Positions 1 to 8,032 of a DNA stretch of 64,000 nucleotides are shown one piece after another. Below the pieces are notes generated by a model, which was not told where the DNA came from, did not search any database, and saw only the letters and a program-made list of their open reading frames with translations. Source of the stretch: Palsa-89 sp963824345 (lineage in GTDB: Bacteria; Acidobacteriota; Terriglobia; Bryobacterales; Bryobacteraceae); the NCBI GenBank assembly GCA_963824345.1, contig CAWGOZ010000006.1, forward strand, positions 434,001 through 498,000, read 5' to 3'. The position numbers and the translations under genes were made by a program. Each line of letters starts with the position of its first letter. The first letter of the stretch is position 1.

Positions 1-103
1 CGCCCACCAGGCCGAACACAACCACGAAACCCGAGAGTATTCCGATCAAGCTGATCGCCACGTGCAGGATGGTGAATGCTTCCAGAGAAAGTCCTAAAGT
101 CAT
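1..103 (-). CDS. Membrane protein, N-terminal fragment (runs off window)
   Basis: The reverse strand opens with an ATG at 103, preceded by an AGGAG ribosome-binding site about 5 bases upstream, and runs off the left edge after 34 codons. The visible residues begin MTLGLSLEAF and continue as one hydrophobic stretch, so an N-terminal membrane helix is the only thing that can be read. The family cannot be named from this piece. It is divergent from the dehydrogenase gene at 201, with about 97 bases between the two starts. Confidence 0.6.
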   Translation of the reverse strand, partial: MTLGLSLEAFTILHVAISLIGILSGFVVVFGLVG

Positions 104-200
104 CTTGTGCTCCTTTCGCCTTCCCGCGAGTTTACCACCGTACGCGGGCGGGAAAGCGCGGCCAGGCGGTGGCTAGCCAACTTTGCTATCGTGGGCAACG

Positions 201-1928
201 ATGCTTCGACAGGTGGCCGGATGGTTGCTGACGCTGGTAACGGTGCTTTCCATCGCCGGCGCACAAGACGCCGAGTGGCTTACCTATGGGCTCACGCAAG
301 GCGAAACGCGCTACAGTCCGCTGGCGCAGATCAACGCGACGAACGTACAGCGGCTGGCCCTGGCATGGTCCTACGACGTGGGCCCGGGCGGCGGCGGACA
401 GGAAGCCACCCCTCTGGTTTGGAACGGGACCATTTACGGAATCACCAACTGGAGCGTGGTTTTTGCGGTAGACGCGCGCAGCGGGAAGGAGCGCTGGCGC
501 TGGGATCCGGAAGTGAACCAAGAGGCAGTGCGCCCTACCGTCTGCTGCGGGGTGGCGAATCGAGGCATCGCGATTTATCAGGGCCTGATTATCGCGCCAA
601 TCATCGATGGCCGCCTACACGCGCTGGATGCGAATACCGGCAAACCGGTCTGGGAGGCGCGCGTCGCGTATTCTCAGGACGAGTACACCATCACCATGGC
701 GCCGCGCATCGCTAATGGCAAGGTGATTGTCGGCATCAGCGGCGGCGATCATCCGAAGCGCGGATTTTTCGACGCCTATGACGCGCTGACCGGCCGGCGC
801 GCCTGGCGCTTCTACACAGTTCCCGGTGATCCATCCAAGCCGTTCGAAAACGCCGCCATGCGCAAAGCCGCCGAAACCTGGGATCCGAATGCGTGGAAGC
901 TGGGCGGCGGCGGCGCGGTGTGGGACGGAATCGCGTACGATCCCGAGACCGATTTAGTTTACGCCGGCACCGGCAACGCCGAACCGTGGCCCGAGGAATT
1001 TCGCGGACAGAAAGGCAAGGACAGCCTGTACGCCTGCTCCATTCTTGCGGTACATGCTTCCACGGGCGAATTGCAATGGTATTACCAGGTGGTACCGGAG
1101 GACACCTGGGACTTCGACAGCGTGCAGCAGATGATGCTGGCGGATATCACGATCGGCGGGCGGCCGCGCAAGGTGCTGATGCAGGCCAGCAAGAACGGCT
1201 TCTTCTATGTGCTGGATCGCGTAACCGGCGAATTTATTTCCGCGCAACCGTATGCGAAAGTGAACTGGGCCAAGGGTATCGATCCGAAAACGGGGCGGCC
1301 CATCGTGAACGAAGAAGCTCGCTACGGGCGGGAGCCCCTGACTATTTTTCCGTCGGCTGGCGGCGCGCACAACTGGTCGCCCATGTCGTTTAATCCGGCC
1401 ACCGGCCTGGTGTACGTTTCCATGAACACGGCCAGTAGCTGGACTTTTGCCAGCCAGGACAAGTACGAGGCCAAACCCGACCGAACGCCCAATAGCGGAA
1501 TCATTCGTCCCATGCCGCCGGCGCGTGAGAACAAAATTCCCGTGATTGGTCCTGAACCGCTGGAAGGCGCGGGTAATCGGGGAGCACTGATGGCATGGGA
1601 TCCAGTGGCGCAGCAAATTCGCTGGCGTATGCCGGGCGGCGGCGGGATCGGCGGGGGAACCCTGAGCACCGCGGGCAATCTCGTATTTCAAACCATCAAC
1701 GACGGGCGGCTGATGGCTTATAGCGCGGACAAAGGGGAGAAGCTGCTCGAAATTCCGACCGGATTGAAGAGCGGAATGGGGCCGCCGATCACCTATGAAA
1801 TCGACGGCAAACAATACGTGGCGCTCATGGGCGGCGTTGGCCAGGTAACAGGCAACGCGGGGCCGCAGAATTCGGCTACGCCCAATCCGCCCAAGCTGCT
1901 GACGTACGTATTAAGTGACGTCCAGTAG
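201..1928 (+). CDS. PQQ-binding beta-propeller dehydrogenase (quinoprotein)
   Basis: A 575-residue exported protein. It begins with a signal peptide (MLRQVAGWLL...VLSIAGA), so it should act in the periplasm. The body has the eight-bladed quinoprotein pattern: repeated Trp/Gly-rich blades (for example KERWRWDPEV, GRRAWRFYTV) and a vicinal Cys-Cys (PTVCCGVANRG), which in this family forms the disulfide ring near the PQQ cofactor. No C-terminal cytochrome c CxxCH domain is present, so electrons must pass to a separate acceptor. ATG at 201 was chosen over the upstream TTG at 183 because it starts the signal peptide cleanly. The 3' end overlaps the convergent PrpD gene by 18 bases. Substrate is not evident; an alcohol or sugar is usual for the family. 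Confidence 0.85.
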   Translation: MLRQVAGWLLTLVTVLSIAGAQDAEWLTYGLTQGETRYSPLAQINATNVQRLALAWSYDVGPGGGGQEATPLVWNGTIYGITNWSVVFAVDARSGKERWRWDPEVNQEAVRPTVCCGVANRGIAIYQGLIIAPIIDGRLHALDANTGKPVWEARVAYSQDEYTITMAPRIANGKVIVGISGGDHPKRGFFDAYDALTGRRAWRFYTVPGDPSKPFENAAMRKAAETWDPNAWKLGGGGAVWDGIAYDPETDLVYAGTGNAEPWPEEFRGQKGKDSLYACSILAVHASTGELQWYYQVVPEDTWDFDSVQQMMLADITIGGRPRKVLMQASKNGFFYVLDRVTGEFISAQPYAKVNWAKGIDPKTGRPIVNEEARYGREPLTIFPSAGGAHNWSPMSFNPATGLVYVSMNTASSWTFASQDKYEAKPDRTPNSGIIRPMPPARENKIPVIGPEPLEGAGNRGALMAWDPVAQQIRWRMPGGGGIGGGTLSTAGNLVFQTINDGRLMAYSADKGEKLLEIPTGLKSGMGPPITYEIDGKQYVALMGGVGQVTGNAGPQNSATPNPPKLLTYVLSDVQ

Positions 1929-3293
1929 GGTACTAGCGTCCTGTAGCTCGTCGAGCTTTTGAATCGCCTGCGCGAGGCGATCGCGCTGGGCGGCCGAGAG
2001 AAATGCGCTGGAATTATCATCGAATTTAGATCGTAATTCCGCGTAGGTCATGGGATTCTCCGCCGAGCCGCGATTATATTCTTCCACTTCTTCGAATTCC
2101 CGGCCGTCTTTGAGCGTGATTGTGACCGCGCCCTTGAAGCGGCCAGGGCCGGGATAGCTTGGATCGACGTGATAATGCACTCGTCGGGCGAGCGCAAGAA
2201 TCTCCGGGTTCTTGAGGCTTTCGTTGCGGTAAGCGGTCTTACCGAGGGCGCCGAAATAGAGCGCTTCGGCCAGGCTGTATTGCAGACTCACGCGCCCGTG
2301 CGAATCCGAAGTTGGGGCGAACTTCTCTTGGGTGGGCTCGCACACAATGCCAACAATGAAGTCGGCTACCGGGCATTCGATGCGCTCCACATCACCTGGC
2401 TGTATGTCGTGACTGGCGCGCAGCCGCAGTATCGCGCTGATGTAAGGATGAATCACGTGCGCGGCGGGAAACGGCTTGAAGGATGAATTCCGGCTTTCCC
2501 AATGCTCGCCCAGTCGGTCGTCAATGCGAGCGAAGTCGCGGTGCGCGCCGGCATCCTGGACATGCGACGCGAACAATCCGAACCGGCCTTCGAATACCTG
2601 AGCAGTGCCCGTAACTCCCGCCCGTGCCAGCAGCGCCGCGGTGATGCCGCTTTGCGCCGACCAGCCGGGATGCAGGAATTTGGTTTGCGTTCCATCTACC
2701 CAGCACTCCAGCAATCCCGAGGCGACGCTTCCGGCGATGCCGGCCGCGCGGGCCTGAGTCTCGGCGTCGAGTCCCAGGATCTTGCTCGCCAGGTACCCGG
2801 CGCCGAAGGTCGCGAATAGCCCAGTGGGATGAAAACCGCGCCGGTGCAATTCGCCCGAGGAGACGCAGCCCACGCGGCACGAGATTTCGTTTCCGATCGC
2901 GATGGCCGTGATGAAATCGCGACCCGATACGCGGGTGTATTCGGAGAGCGCCAACGCGGCTGCCACCGCCGGACTGCTCATGTGAACGATGGATTCGTTG
3001 TGGGTATCGTCGAATTCGAGCGCCTGCGAGAAGGCTCCATTCGCGAAAGCGGCGGTGGCCACGCTGACGCGATCCCGGAAACCGAGGATGCGGCAGGGGC
3101 CGGGCGTGGACAGCGCCAATGCGGCGGAACGAACAGACCGGCCAAAATCTGTTTCGGCGCCGGCCAGCGCCAATCCGATGACATCCAGGACCCGAAGCTT
3201 AGTTGCGGCGACAACATCCTGTGGCAGTTCTTCGAACGTGACGCTGGCAGCCCAGCGCGCAAGCTCGGTGGAAAGGGGCGCGTGCGAGTTCAA
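1911..3293 (-). CDS. MmgE/PrpD family protein
   Basis: About 460 residues with the MmgE/PrpD pattern: an N-terminal helical region (LSTELARWAASVTFEELP), then ANGAFSQALEFDDTHNESIVHMSS, which matches the family's characteristic early motif, and HPYISAILRLRA later. Members include 2-methylcitrate dehydratase and immune-responsive gene 1, but many paralogues have unknown substrates. The start is taken as TTG at 3293, because this TTG overlaps the TGA stop of the upstream SDR gene (TTGA, 3290-3293). That implies translational coupling; the longer upstream reading lies inside the SDR gene. It probably forms a two-gene operon with the SDR and may act on the same catabolic substrate. Confidence 0.85.
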   Translation of the reverse strand: MNSHAPLSTELARWAASVTFEELPQDVVAATKLRVLDVIGLALAGAETDFGRSVRSAALALSTPGPCRILGFRDRVSVATAAFANGAFSQALEFDDTHNESIVHMSSPAVAAALALSEYTRVSGRDFITAIAIGNEISCRVGCVSSGELHRRGFHPTGLFATFGAGYLASKILGLDAETQARAAGIAGSVASGLLECWVDGTQTKFLHPGWSAQSGITAALLARAGVTGTAQVFEGRFGLFASHVQDAGAHRDFARIDDRLGEHWESRNSSFKPFPAAHVIHPYISAILRLRASHDIQPGDVERIECPVADFIVGIVCEPTQEKFAPTSDSHGRVSLQYSLAEALYFGALGKTAYRNESLKNPEILALARRVHYHVDPSYPGPGRFKGAVTITLKDGREFEEVEEYNRGSAENPMTYAELRSKFDDNSSAFLSAAQRDRLAQAIQKLDELQDASTLLDVT

Positions 3294-4072
3294 GCGATGG
3301 ACCACCCGCCGTCGATCGCGAGCGCCGCGCCGGTGATGTCGCGGCTCCCGGGTCCGCACAAAAACAGCAGCATGCCCGCGACGTTGTCGGCCGAGATGAA
3401 ACGTCCGCCTGGCTGCTTATTCGCAAGAAATCGCTTTTCCGCTTCGTCGTGGGATAGGGATTCGGCCGCCATCATCTGCTCGATGGTTTGAAGATGCACC
3501 GGTGTTTCCACGGTCCCGGGACAGACCGCATTGCAGGTAATATCCTGATCGCGCGTCTCGAGCGCAACGGCCCGCGTCATGCCGATGAGCGCGGTTTTGC
3601 TGGTGACATAGCTCAAGCGGTTCACGCCTCCAATCAAGCCATAGATCGAAGAGACATTGATGATCCGCCCCCAATTGCGCCGGCGCATCGCAGGTAACGC
3701 CAGCCGAATGGTGTGAAAGGCGGCCGAAAGGTTCACCGCGATGCCCAGATCCCACTCGCCGACCGGGAACTGCTCAACTGGAGCCGCGTAGCGAACCACC
3801 GCGTTGTTCACCAAAATATCGACGGCGCCGAAGGTCTCCAAGCTCACACCGATCATTTGCTCGATCTCGGACGCGTGCGCGAGATTCGAATTGCAGTAGA
3901 TGGTTCGGACGCCGTGCTCCTTTTCGATTTGCGCGCGCAGCTCTGCGATCTCCCGCTCGTCGCCAAAACCGTTGATGACCAGGTTGCAGCCGGCGGCCGC
4001 AAAACGTTTGGCGGCGGCCAAGCCGAGCCCTTGCGTGGAGCCGGTGATGAGCGCGCACTTGCCTTCGAGCAA
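3290..4072 (-). CDS. SDR family NAD(P)-dependent oxidoreductase
   Basis: 260 residues of a classical short-chain dehydrogenase/reductase. The nucleotide-binding motif TGSTQGLGLA is near the N-terminus, then VNNAV (the NNAG-type motif), the catalytic Ser in NVSSIYG and the YVTSK catalytic Tyr/Lys pair. The C-terminal GAALAIDGGWSIA is typical of FabG-like enzymes. The start is TTG at 4072. The gene lies head-to-head with the lactonase-like gene, whose start at 4096 is only 23 bases away, and ends in a TTGA overlap with the PrpD gene. Function: oxidation or reduction of a hydroxyl/keto group; substrate unknown. Confidence 0.88.
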   Translation of the reverse strand: MLEGKCALITGSTQGLGLAAAKRFAAAGCNLVINGFGDEREIAELRAQIEKEHGVRTIYCNSNLAHASEIEQMIGVSLETFGAVDILVNNAVVRYAAPVEQFPVGEWDLGIAVNLSAAFHTIRLALPAMRRRNWGRIINVSSIYGLIGGVNRLSYVTSKTALIGMTRAVALETRDQDITCNAVCPGTVETPVHLQTIEQMMAAESLSHDEAEKRFLANKQPGGRFISADNVAGMLLFLCGPGSRDITGAALAIDGGWSIA

Positions 4073-4095
4073 TGTCCATTATAATGATTCCCGCC

Positions 4096-4890
4096 ATGGA
4101 ACCATTCGACGTATTCGCCATTCGCTACGGCCATCTGGGAAATCGGCACCCGGGACAAAGCTATATCCTGGCCGATCCGCACGAGTACGGGCCCGACCTC
4201 GACTATTTCGTTTGGGTGGCGCGGCGCAGCGATTGCCTGTTTGTGATCGACACCGGATTCGCCGAAGAATCGGCGATCCGGCGCAAGCGCGAGCACCTGC
4301 GCAGTCCCGTGGAGGCGCTACGGCTGCTCGGGATCGATCCGGAGCGAGTCATGGATGTGATTCTGACGCACCTGCATTACGACCACGCCGGAAATCTCGA
4401 CCGATTCCCCGCGGCGCGATATCACGTGCAGGATCGCGAGGTGGCCTACGCCACCGGACGATCGATGTGCCACCATTTTCTGCGCGAAGCGTACGATCTG
4501 GAGAATGCGCTGGAGATGGTCCGAAAAGTGTATAGCGGACGCGCGGTCTTCCATGCTGGCGAGTCGGAAATCGTGCCGGGATTGACGCTGCATCATGTGG
4601 GGGGGCATACGGCCGGCTTACAGATCGTGCGCGTCTGGACGCGGCGCGGTTGGGTGGTGCTGGCCGCGGACGCGGCGCATTTGTACGGAAATTTCGAACA
4701 GAACCGGGCGTTCCCAGTGGTGTATAGCGTGGCCGAAATGCTGGAAGGCTACAAGCTGCTCTACAAGCTGGCGGATTCCCCGAATCATATCGTGCCCGGG
4801 CACGATCCGCTGGTGATGAAATACTATCCGGCGGCAAGCCAGGAGGTGGAGGGAATCGTAGTGCGGCTGGACGTTCCGCCGGTGCGCTGA
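4096..4890 (+). CDS. Metallo-beta-lactamase-fold hydrolase, AHL-lactonase-like
   Basis: 264 residues. It carries the full dizinc signature of the MBL fold: HLHYDHAGN (HxHxDH), GGHTAG, AADAAH (bridging Asp) and PGHDPLV. The pattern and length match the N-acyl-homoserine lactonase (AiiA-like) branch, but this branch also contains hydrolases of other lactones and esters. Given neighbours that resemble aromatic or sugar-acid catabolism, a catabolic lactone is at least as likely as a quorum signal. ATG at 4096 (MEPFDVFAIRYG) was preferred over the upstream in-frame ATGs at 4072 and 4084, since family members begin close to this point. The next gene on the same strand starts at 4933. Confidence 0.82.
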   Translation: MEPFDVFAIRYGHLGNRHPGQSYILADPHEYGPDLDYFVWVARRSDCLFVIDTGFAEESAIRRKREHLRSPVEALRLLGIDPERVMDVILTHLHYDHAGNLDRFPAARYHVQDREVAYATGRSMCHHFLREAYDLENALEMVRKVYSGRAVFHAGESEIVPGLTLHHVGGHTAGLQIVRVWTRRGWVVLAADAAHLYGNFEQNRAFPVVYSVAEMLEGYKLLYKLADSPNHIVPGHDPLVMKYYPAASQEVEGIVVRLDVPPVR

Positions 4891-4932
4891 GTAGCGCATG
4901 GTATCCTTACCGCTTTGGGTGCGGAGAAAAAT

Positions 4933-5820
4933 ATGAACGTGGGTTTCGTCGGCGTGGGACGAATGGGCGGCCCGATGTGCCGCCGGTTGATAGAGGCGGG
5001 CAACAGCCTCACGATTTTTGACAAGAGCGACGCCGCGCTTGGTCCACTGGTGGCGCTAGGCGCAAAGCGCGTGGATTCGCCGGCCGCTGTGGCATCGGCC
5101 GCGGAGATTGTTTTGGCCAGCTTGCCAACGCCCGCCATCGTGCAAGCCGCGGCGCTCGGGAACGGCGGCGTCATCGAAGGCAGCCGGGTCAAAATCTTCA
5201 TTGACGTTTCCACCACCGGCTCGATCTACGCCAAGCGCGTTGCGGAGGGTCTCAAGGCGAAAGGGATTGCGGCCGTGGATGCGCCCGTCAGCGGAGGCGT
5301 GGCCGGCGCTGAAAAGGGGACGCTCGCGGTGATGGTTTCGTGTTCGGACGAAACCTTCGCGACTGTGAAACCGGTGCTGGAAGTGATCGGGAAATTGTTT
5401 CACGTGGGAAAGCTGCCGGGCCAAGGCCAGACCATGAAGCTGTTGAACAATCTGCTGTCGGCCACCGCGATGGCAATTTCGTCGGAAGCCGTGGTGATGG
5501 GCGTGAAGGCCGGGCTGGATCCCAGGCAGGTGATCGATGTGATCAACGCGGGCAGCGGCCGGAACACGGCGACCATGGATAAAATTCCGCGCTGCGTTTT
5601 GCCGCGCACCTTCGATTTTGGCTTCGCCATGGGGCTGCTCAACAAAGATATCCGGCTGTGTATGGAAGAGGCTGAATCCATGGGCGTCCCGATGGTGGTG
5701 GGAAGCGCCGTGCGGCAGATGCTGGCCATCGGAACCGCGAGCCAAGGCGCGGACGCCGACATGACCGAGCTGATCAAAGTAACGGAAGCTTGGGCCGGCG
5801 TGGTGGTCCAATCGAAATAG
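4933..5820 (+). CDS. NAD(P)-dependent oxidoreductase, 3-hydroxyisobutyrate dehydrogenase family
   Basis: 295 residues of the beta-hydroxyacid dehydrogenase family (3-hydroxyisobutyrate dehydrogenase, tartronate semialdehyde reductase). It opens with the Rossmann motif GFVGVGRMGGPM. It carries the substrate-binding DAPVSGGVAGAEKGTL motif and the catalytic-lysine region GQGQTMKLLNNLL. The start is ATG at 4933, preceded by GGAG with six bases of spacing. It probably reduces a short beta-hydroxyacid or semialdehyde; together with the lactonase-like and CMD genes beside it, a ring-cleavage or sugar-acid route is a reasonable guess. Confidence 0.86.
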   Translation: MNVGFVGVGRMGGPMCRRLIEAGNSLTIFDKSDAALGPLVALGAKRVDSPAAVASAAEIVLASLPTPAIVQAAALGNGGVIEGSRVKIFIDVSTTGSIYAKRVAEGLKAKGIAAVDAPVSGGVAGAEKGTLAVMVSCSDETFATVKPVLEVIGKLFHVGKLPGQGQTMKLLNNLLSATAMAISSEAVVMGVKAGLDPRQVIDVINAGSGRNTATMDKIPRCVLPRTFDFGFAMGLLNKDIRLCMEEAESMGVPMVVGSAVRQMLAIGTASQGADADMTELIKVTEAWAGVVVQSK

Positions 5821-5838
5821 TTTCTAAAGGAGATCAAA

Positions 5839-6216
5839 GTGGAAAAAGAGATGTTCGAAAAGGGCCTTAAGATTCGCCGCGAGGTGCTGGGCGCCGAGTA
5901 TGTGGACAACGCGCTGAAGACCGCGGACGATTTCAACCGGCCATTACAGGAGTTAGTGACTACATATTGCTGGGGCGAAATCTGGGGCCGTCCGGGATTG
6001 GATCGCAAGACGCGCAGCATGCTGAATCTGGCGATGATTTCAGCGCTGAACCGGCCGCATGAAATCAAAGCGCACGTGAAGGGCGCTATTCATAACGGAC
6101 TGACGAAAAGCGACATCCAGGAAGTTTTTCTGCAAGTGGCGATTTACGTCGGAGTGCCGGCGGCGGTGGATAGTTTCCGTCTGGCAAGAGAAGTTTTTCA
6201 GGAGATGGGGATTTAG
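5839..6216 (+). CDS. Carboxymuconolactone decarboxylase family protein
   Basis: 125 residues, the normal length for 4-carboxymuconolactone decarboxylase (PcaC) and close AhpD-like relatives. The segment WGRPGLDRKTRSMLNLAMIS followed by HVKGAIHNGLT is the family core. There is no CxxC pair, so the AhpD thiol-peroxidase chemistry is unlikely and the PcaC-like or unknown-function branch fits better. The start is GTG at 5839 with a strong AAAGGAG eight bases before it. The stop codon TAG at 6214-6216 lies in a sequence that already matches the 25-bp repeat array that follows, so the repeat has reached the gene's last codons. Confidence 0.85.
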   Translation: MEKEMFEKGLKIRREVLGAEYVDNALKTADDFNRPLQELVTTYCWGEIWGRPGLDRKTRSMLNLAMISALNRPHEIKAHVKGAIHNGLTKSDIQEVFLQVAIYVGVPAAVDSFRLAREVFQEMGI

Positions 6217-6653
6217 TCGCATCTGGTACACCCGACTTTAGTCGGGCCTGGTACACGCGACTTTAGTCGGGCCTGGTACACGCGACTTTAGTCGCATCTG
6301 GTACACGCGACTTTAGTCGCATCTGGTACACGCGACTTTAGTCGCATCTGGTACACCCGACTTTAGTCGGGCCTGGTACACGCGACTTTAGTCGCATCTG
6401 GTACACGGCGACTTTAGTCGCATCTGGTACACGCGACTTTAGTCGCATCTGGTACACGCGACTTTAGTCGCATCTGGTACACGCGACTTTAGTCGGGCCT
6501 GGTACACGCGACTTTAGTCGGGCCTGGTACACGCGACTTTAGTCGGGCCTGGTACACGCGACTTTAGTCGCATCTGGTACACGCGACTTTAGTCGCATCT
6601 GGTACACGCGACTTTAGTCGGGCCTGGTACACGCGACTTTAGTCGCATCTCAT
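6211..6653. repeat. 25-bp palindromic tandem repeat array, 17 units
   Basis: Seventeen directly repeated units, period 25 bp, plus a degenerate first unit overlapping the end of the CMD gene. Each unit is a linker ending CTGGTACAC followed by a palindrome around CGACTTTAGTCG. Ten units read GCGACTTTAGTCGC then ATC. Five read G-core-GGCC. Two (units 1 and 6) read C-core-GGCC, which restores pairing of the outer base. One unit (near 6405-6420) has an extra G. No spacers separate the units, so this is not a CRISPR array. No coding gene is supported within it. Confidence 0.95.
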
Positions 6654-6670
6654 GCAGACCGAACACAAAC

Positions 6671-6684
6671 GCGGCTGAAGCCGC
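6671..6684. terminator. Short palindrome 3' of the MFS gene
   Basis: GCGGCTGAAGCCGC forms a six-base-pair stem with a two-base centre, nine bases beyond the stop of the reverse-strand MFS gene. There is no clear T-tract, so termination is only a guess. It has the same architecture as the neighbouring repeat units and may be a separate family of short palindromic repeat. Confidence 0.4.
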
Positions 6685-6692
6685 ATGTACCT

Positions 6693-7952
6693 TCAGTCGG
6701 TTCGGAGAGCCGCGTCGCGCCAAAGCTGCTGGGGGCGGCTCAACCAAAACCAAAGGGCCGTTCCGAGAATCGGGAACAAGCTGGCCGAAACAAAAACCGC
6801 TCCATACCATTTCAGATCAAACCAGTGGCCCCAGAGCGGCAGGATGACAGCTAGCACGGCGGACCAGGATCCCGACCCGATTCCTCCGACCAGAGCTGTC
6901 TGATCGCGGGGGTACAAATGCGAGCCGACGCGCAAGGAGAGCACTACGAAGCCGTCCGCGACGAATGTCGCCCAGAAAAACAGCGCTAGAACCACGGGCC
7001 ACGAGTGGATGCCGGTAACCAACGCCGTCGGTAGCGCGAGCAGCGCGAGCATCGAGAACAGGCCGGTGGGCCGATGACCGCGCGTAACGAATTTATCCGC
7101 GATCCAGCCCCAGAAGAAATAGCCGGCCTCCCAGCCGACCAGAGGAATCCAAAGTATCTTACCGAGCTGGGCCTGCGAAAGGTGGAACGCGCGATTCAAA
7201 TACAGCGGACTCAAGTAAGCGACCAAGCCCAGCGCGACCGCGCCGAGTCCGAAGCTGGAGACCACCAGCCAGAGACGCCGCTCGAGAAAGTTGGGCCAGG
7301 CGACTTGGAGCGAAGCGCGGCGATGCTCCGCCAAATAGGGCGGCCGTCCCACGATGGCCCACAATCCCAGCCAACACGCGCCCATGGCCCCCGTTACCAC
7401 GAATGCCGATCGCCATCCGAAGCGCAACGCGATGGGCGTCACGATCAGCGGAGTCAGAATGGCTCCGAGCGAAGCGCCGCTGTAGCCGATGGCCGTTCCC
7501 CGCGATTGCCGGTTGGGAGGCAGCGATTCGGCCGCCGCTTTCAGAGCGGCCGGGAATGCCGAGCCCTCGCCGAATCCCAGCACGCTGCGCGCCACAGCGA
7601 ATCCCCAGAAGCCCGACGTCCAGGCGTGCGCGGCGCTGGCGATGGCGCGTAGGGAGACTGCCGCGAACATCCCTTTGCGCAGACCGACGAAGTCCAGGAA
7701 CGATCCGAAGAGCGGGTTCCCGAGCATATAGAAGATGGAGAAGGCGGCGAGCGCGTTCGCGTAGGCCTGCGCGCTGAGCCCGGTGTCGCGCAGAATCAAC
7801 GGTGAGAGTACGGCCAGCACTTGCCGGTCCACATAGGACAGCAAGCTCGACAGCATCATCACCACCGAAGGGACCCACATGATCCAGCTTCTGGCGGGAG
7901 GCATTGCGGCGCTGGACGCAGGCGCCGGGCTGATGCCGATTTCACTCACCAC
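6693..7952 (-). CDS. MFS transporter
   Basis: About 419 residues with roughly twelve hydrophobic segments and the major-facilitator layout. SYVDRQVLAVL in the first helix, an intracellular loop of the type FLDFVGLRKGMF, and FGEGSAFPAALKAAAESLPP are typical of the anion:cation symporter group, which takes up organic acids or sugar acids. Upstream codons in the same frame overlap the divergent aldehyde dehydrogenase gene and do not look like protein. The start was therefore set at GTG 7952 (alternative GTG at 7949, or the ATG that begins MPPARSW). No strong Shine-Dalgarno supports one choice. Divergent from the aldehyde dehydrogenase gene, so the two may share a control region. Confidence 0.85.
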   Translation of the reverse strand: MVSEIGISPAPASSAAMPPARSWIMWVPSVVMMLSSLLSYVDRQVLAVLSPLILRDTGLSAQAYANALAAFSIFYMLGNPLFGSFLDFVGLRKGMFAAVSLRAIASAAHAWTSGFWGFAVARSVLGFGEGSAFPAALKAAAESLPPNRQSRGTAIGYSGASLGAILTPLIVTPIALRFGWRSAFVVTGAMGACWLGLWAIVGRPPYLAEHRRASLQVAWPNFLERRLWLVVSSFGLGAVALGLVAYLSPLYLNRAFHLSQAQLGKILWIPLVGWEAGYFFWGWIADKFVTRGHRPTGLFSMLALLALPTALVTGIHSWPVVLALFFWATFVADGFVVLSLRVGSHLYPRDQTALVGGIGSGSWSAVLAVILPLWGHWFDLKWYGAVFVSASLFPILGTALWFWLSRPQQLWRDAALRTD

Positions 7953-8032
7953 CTGGAGTTTAACGTAATCGGCTATCGTAGACCTTGATGCCCGGATCGA
8001 AACGAGGGCATTTCGAGTGGAGGTTTGGCAGG

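Noticed and set aside
4096..4890. Quorum-quenching AHL lactonase as a firm call
   Set aside because: The metal motifs are right, but no AHL-signalling gene is in view and catabolic context suggests other lactones.
6211..6653. CRISPR array
   Set aside because: Units follow one another without unique spacers, the period is 25 bp, and no cas gene is near.
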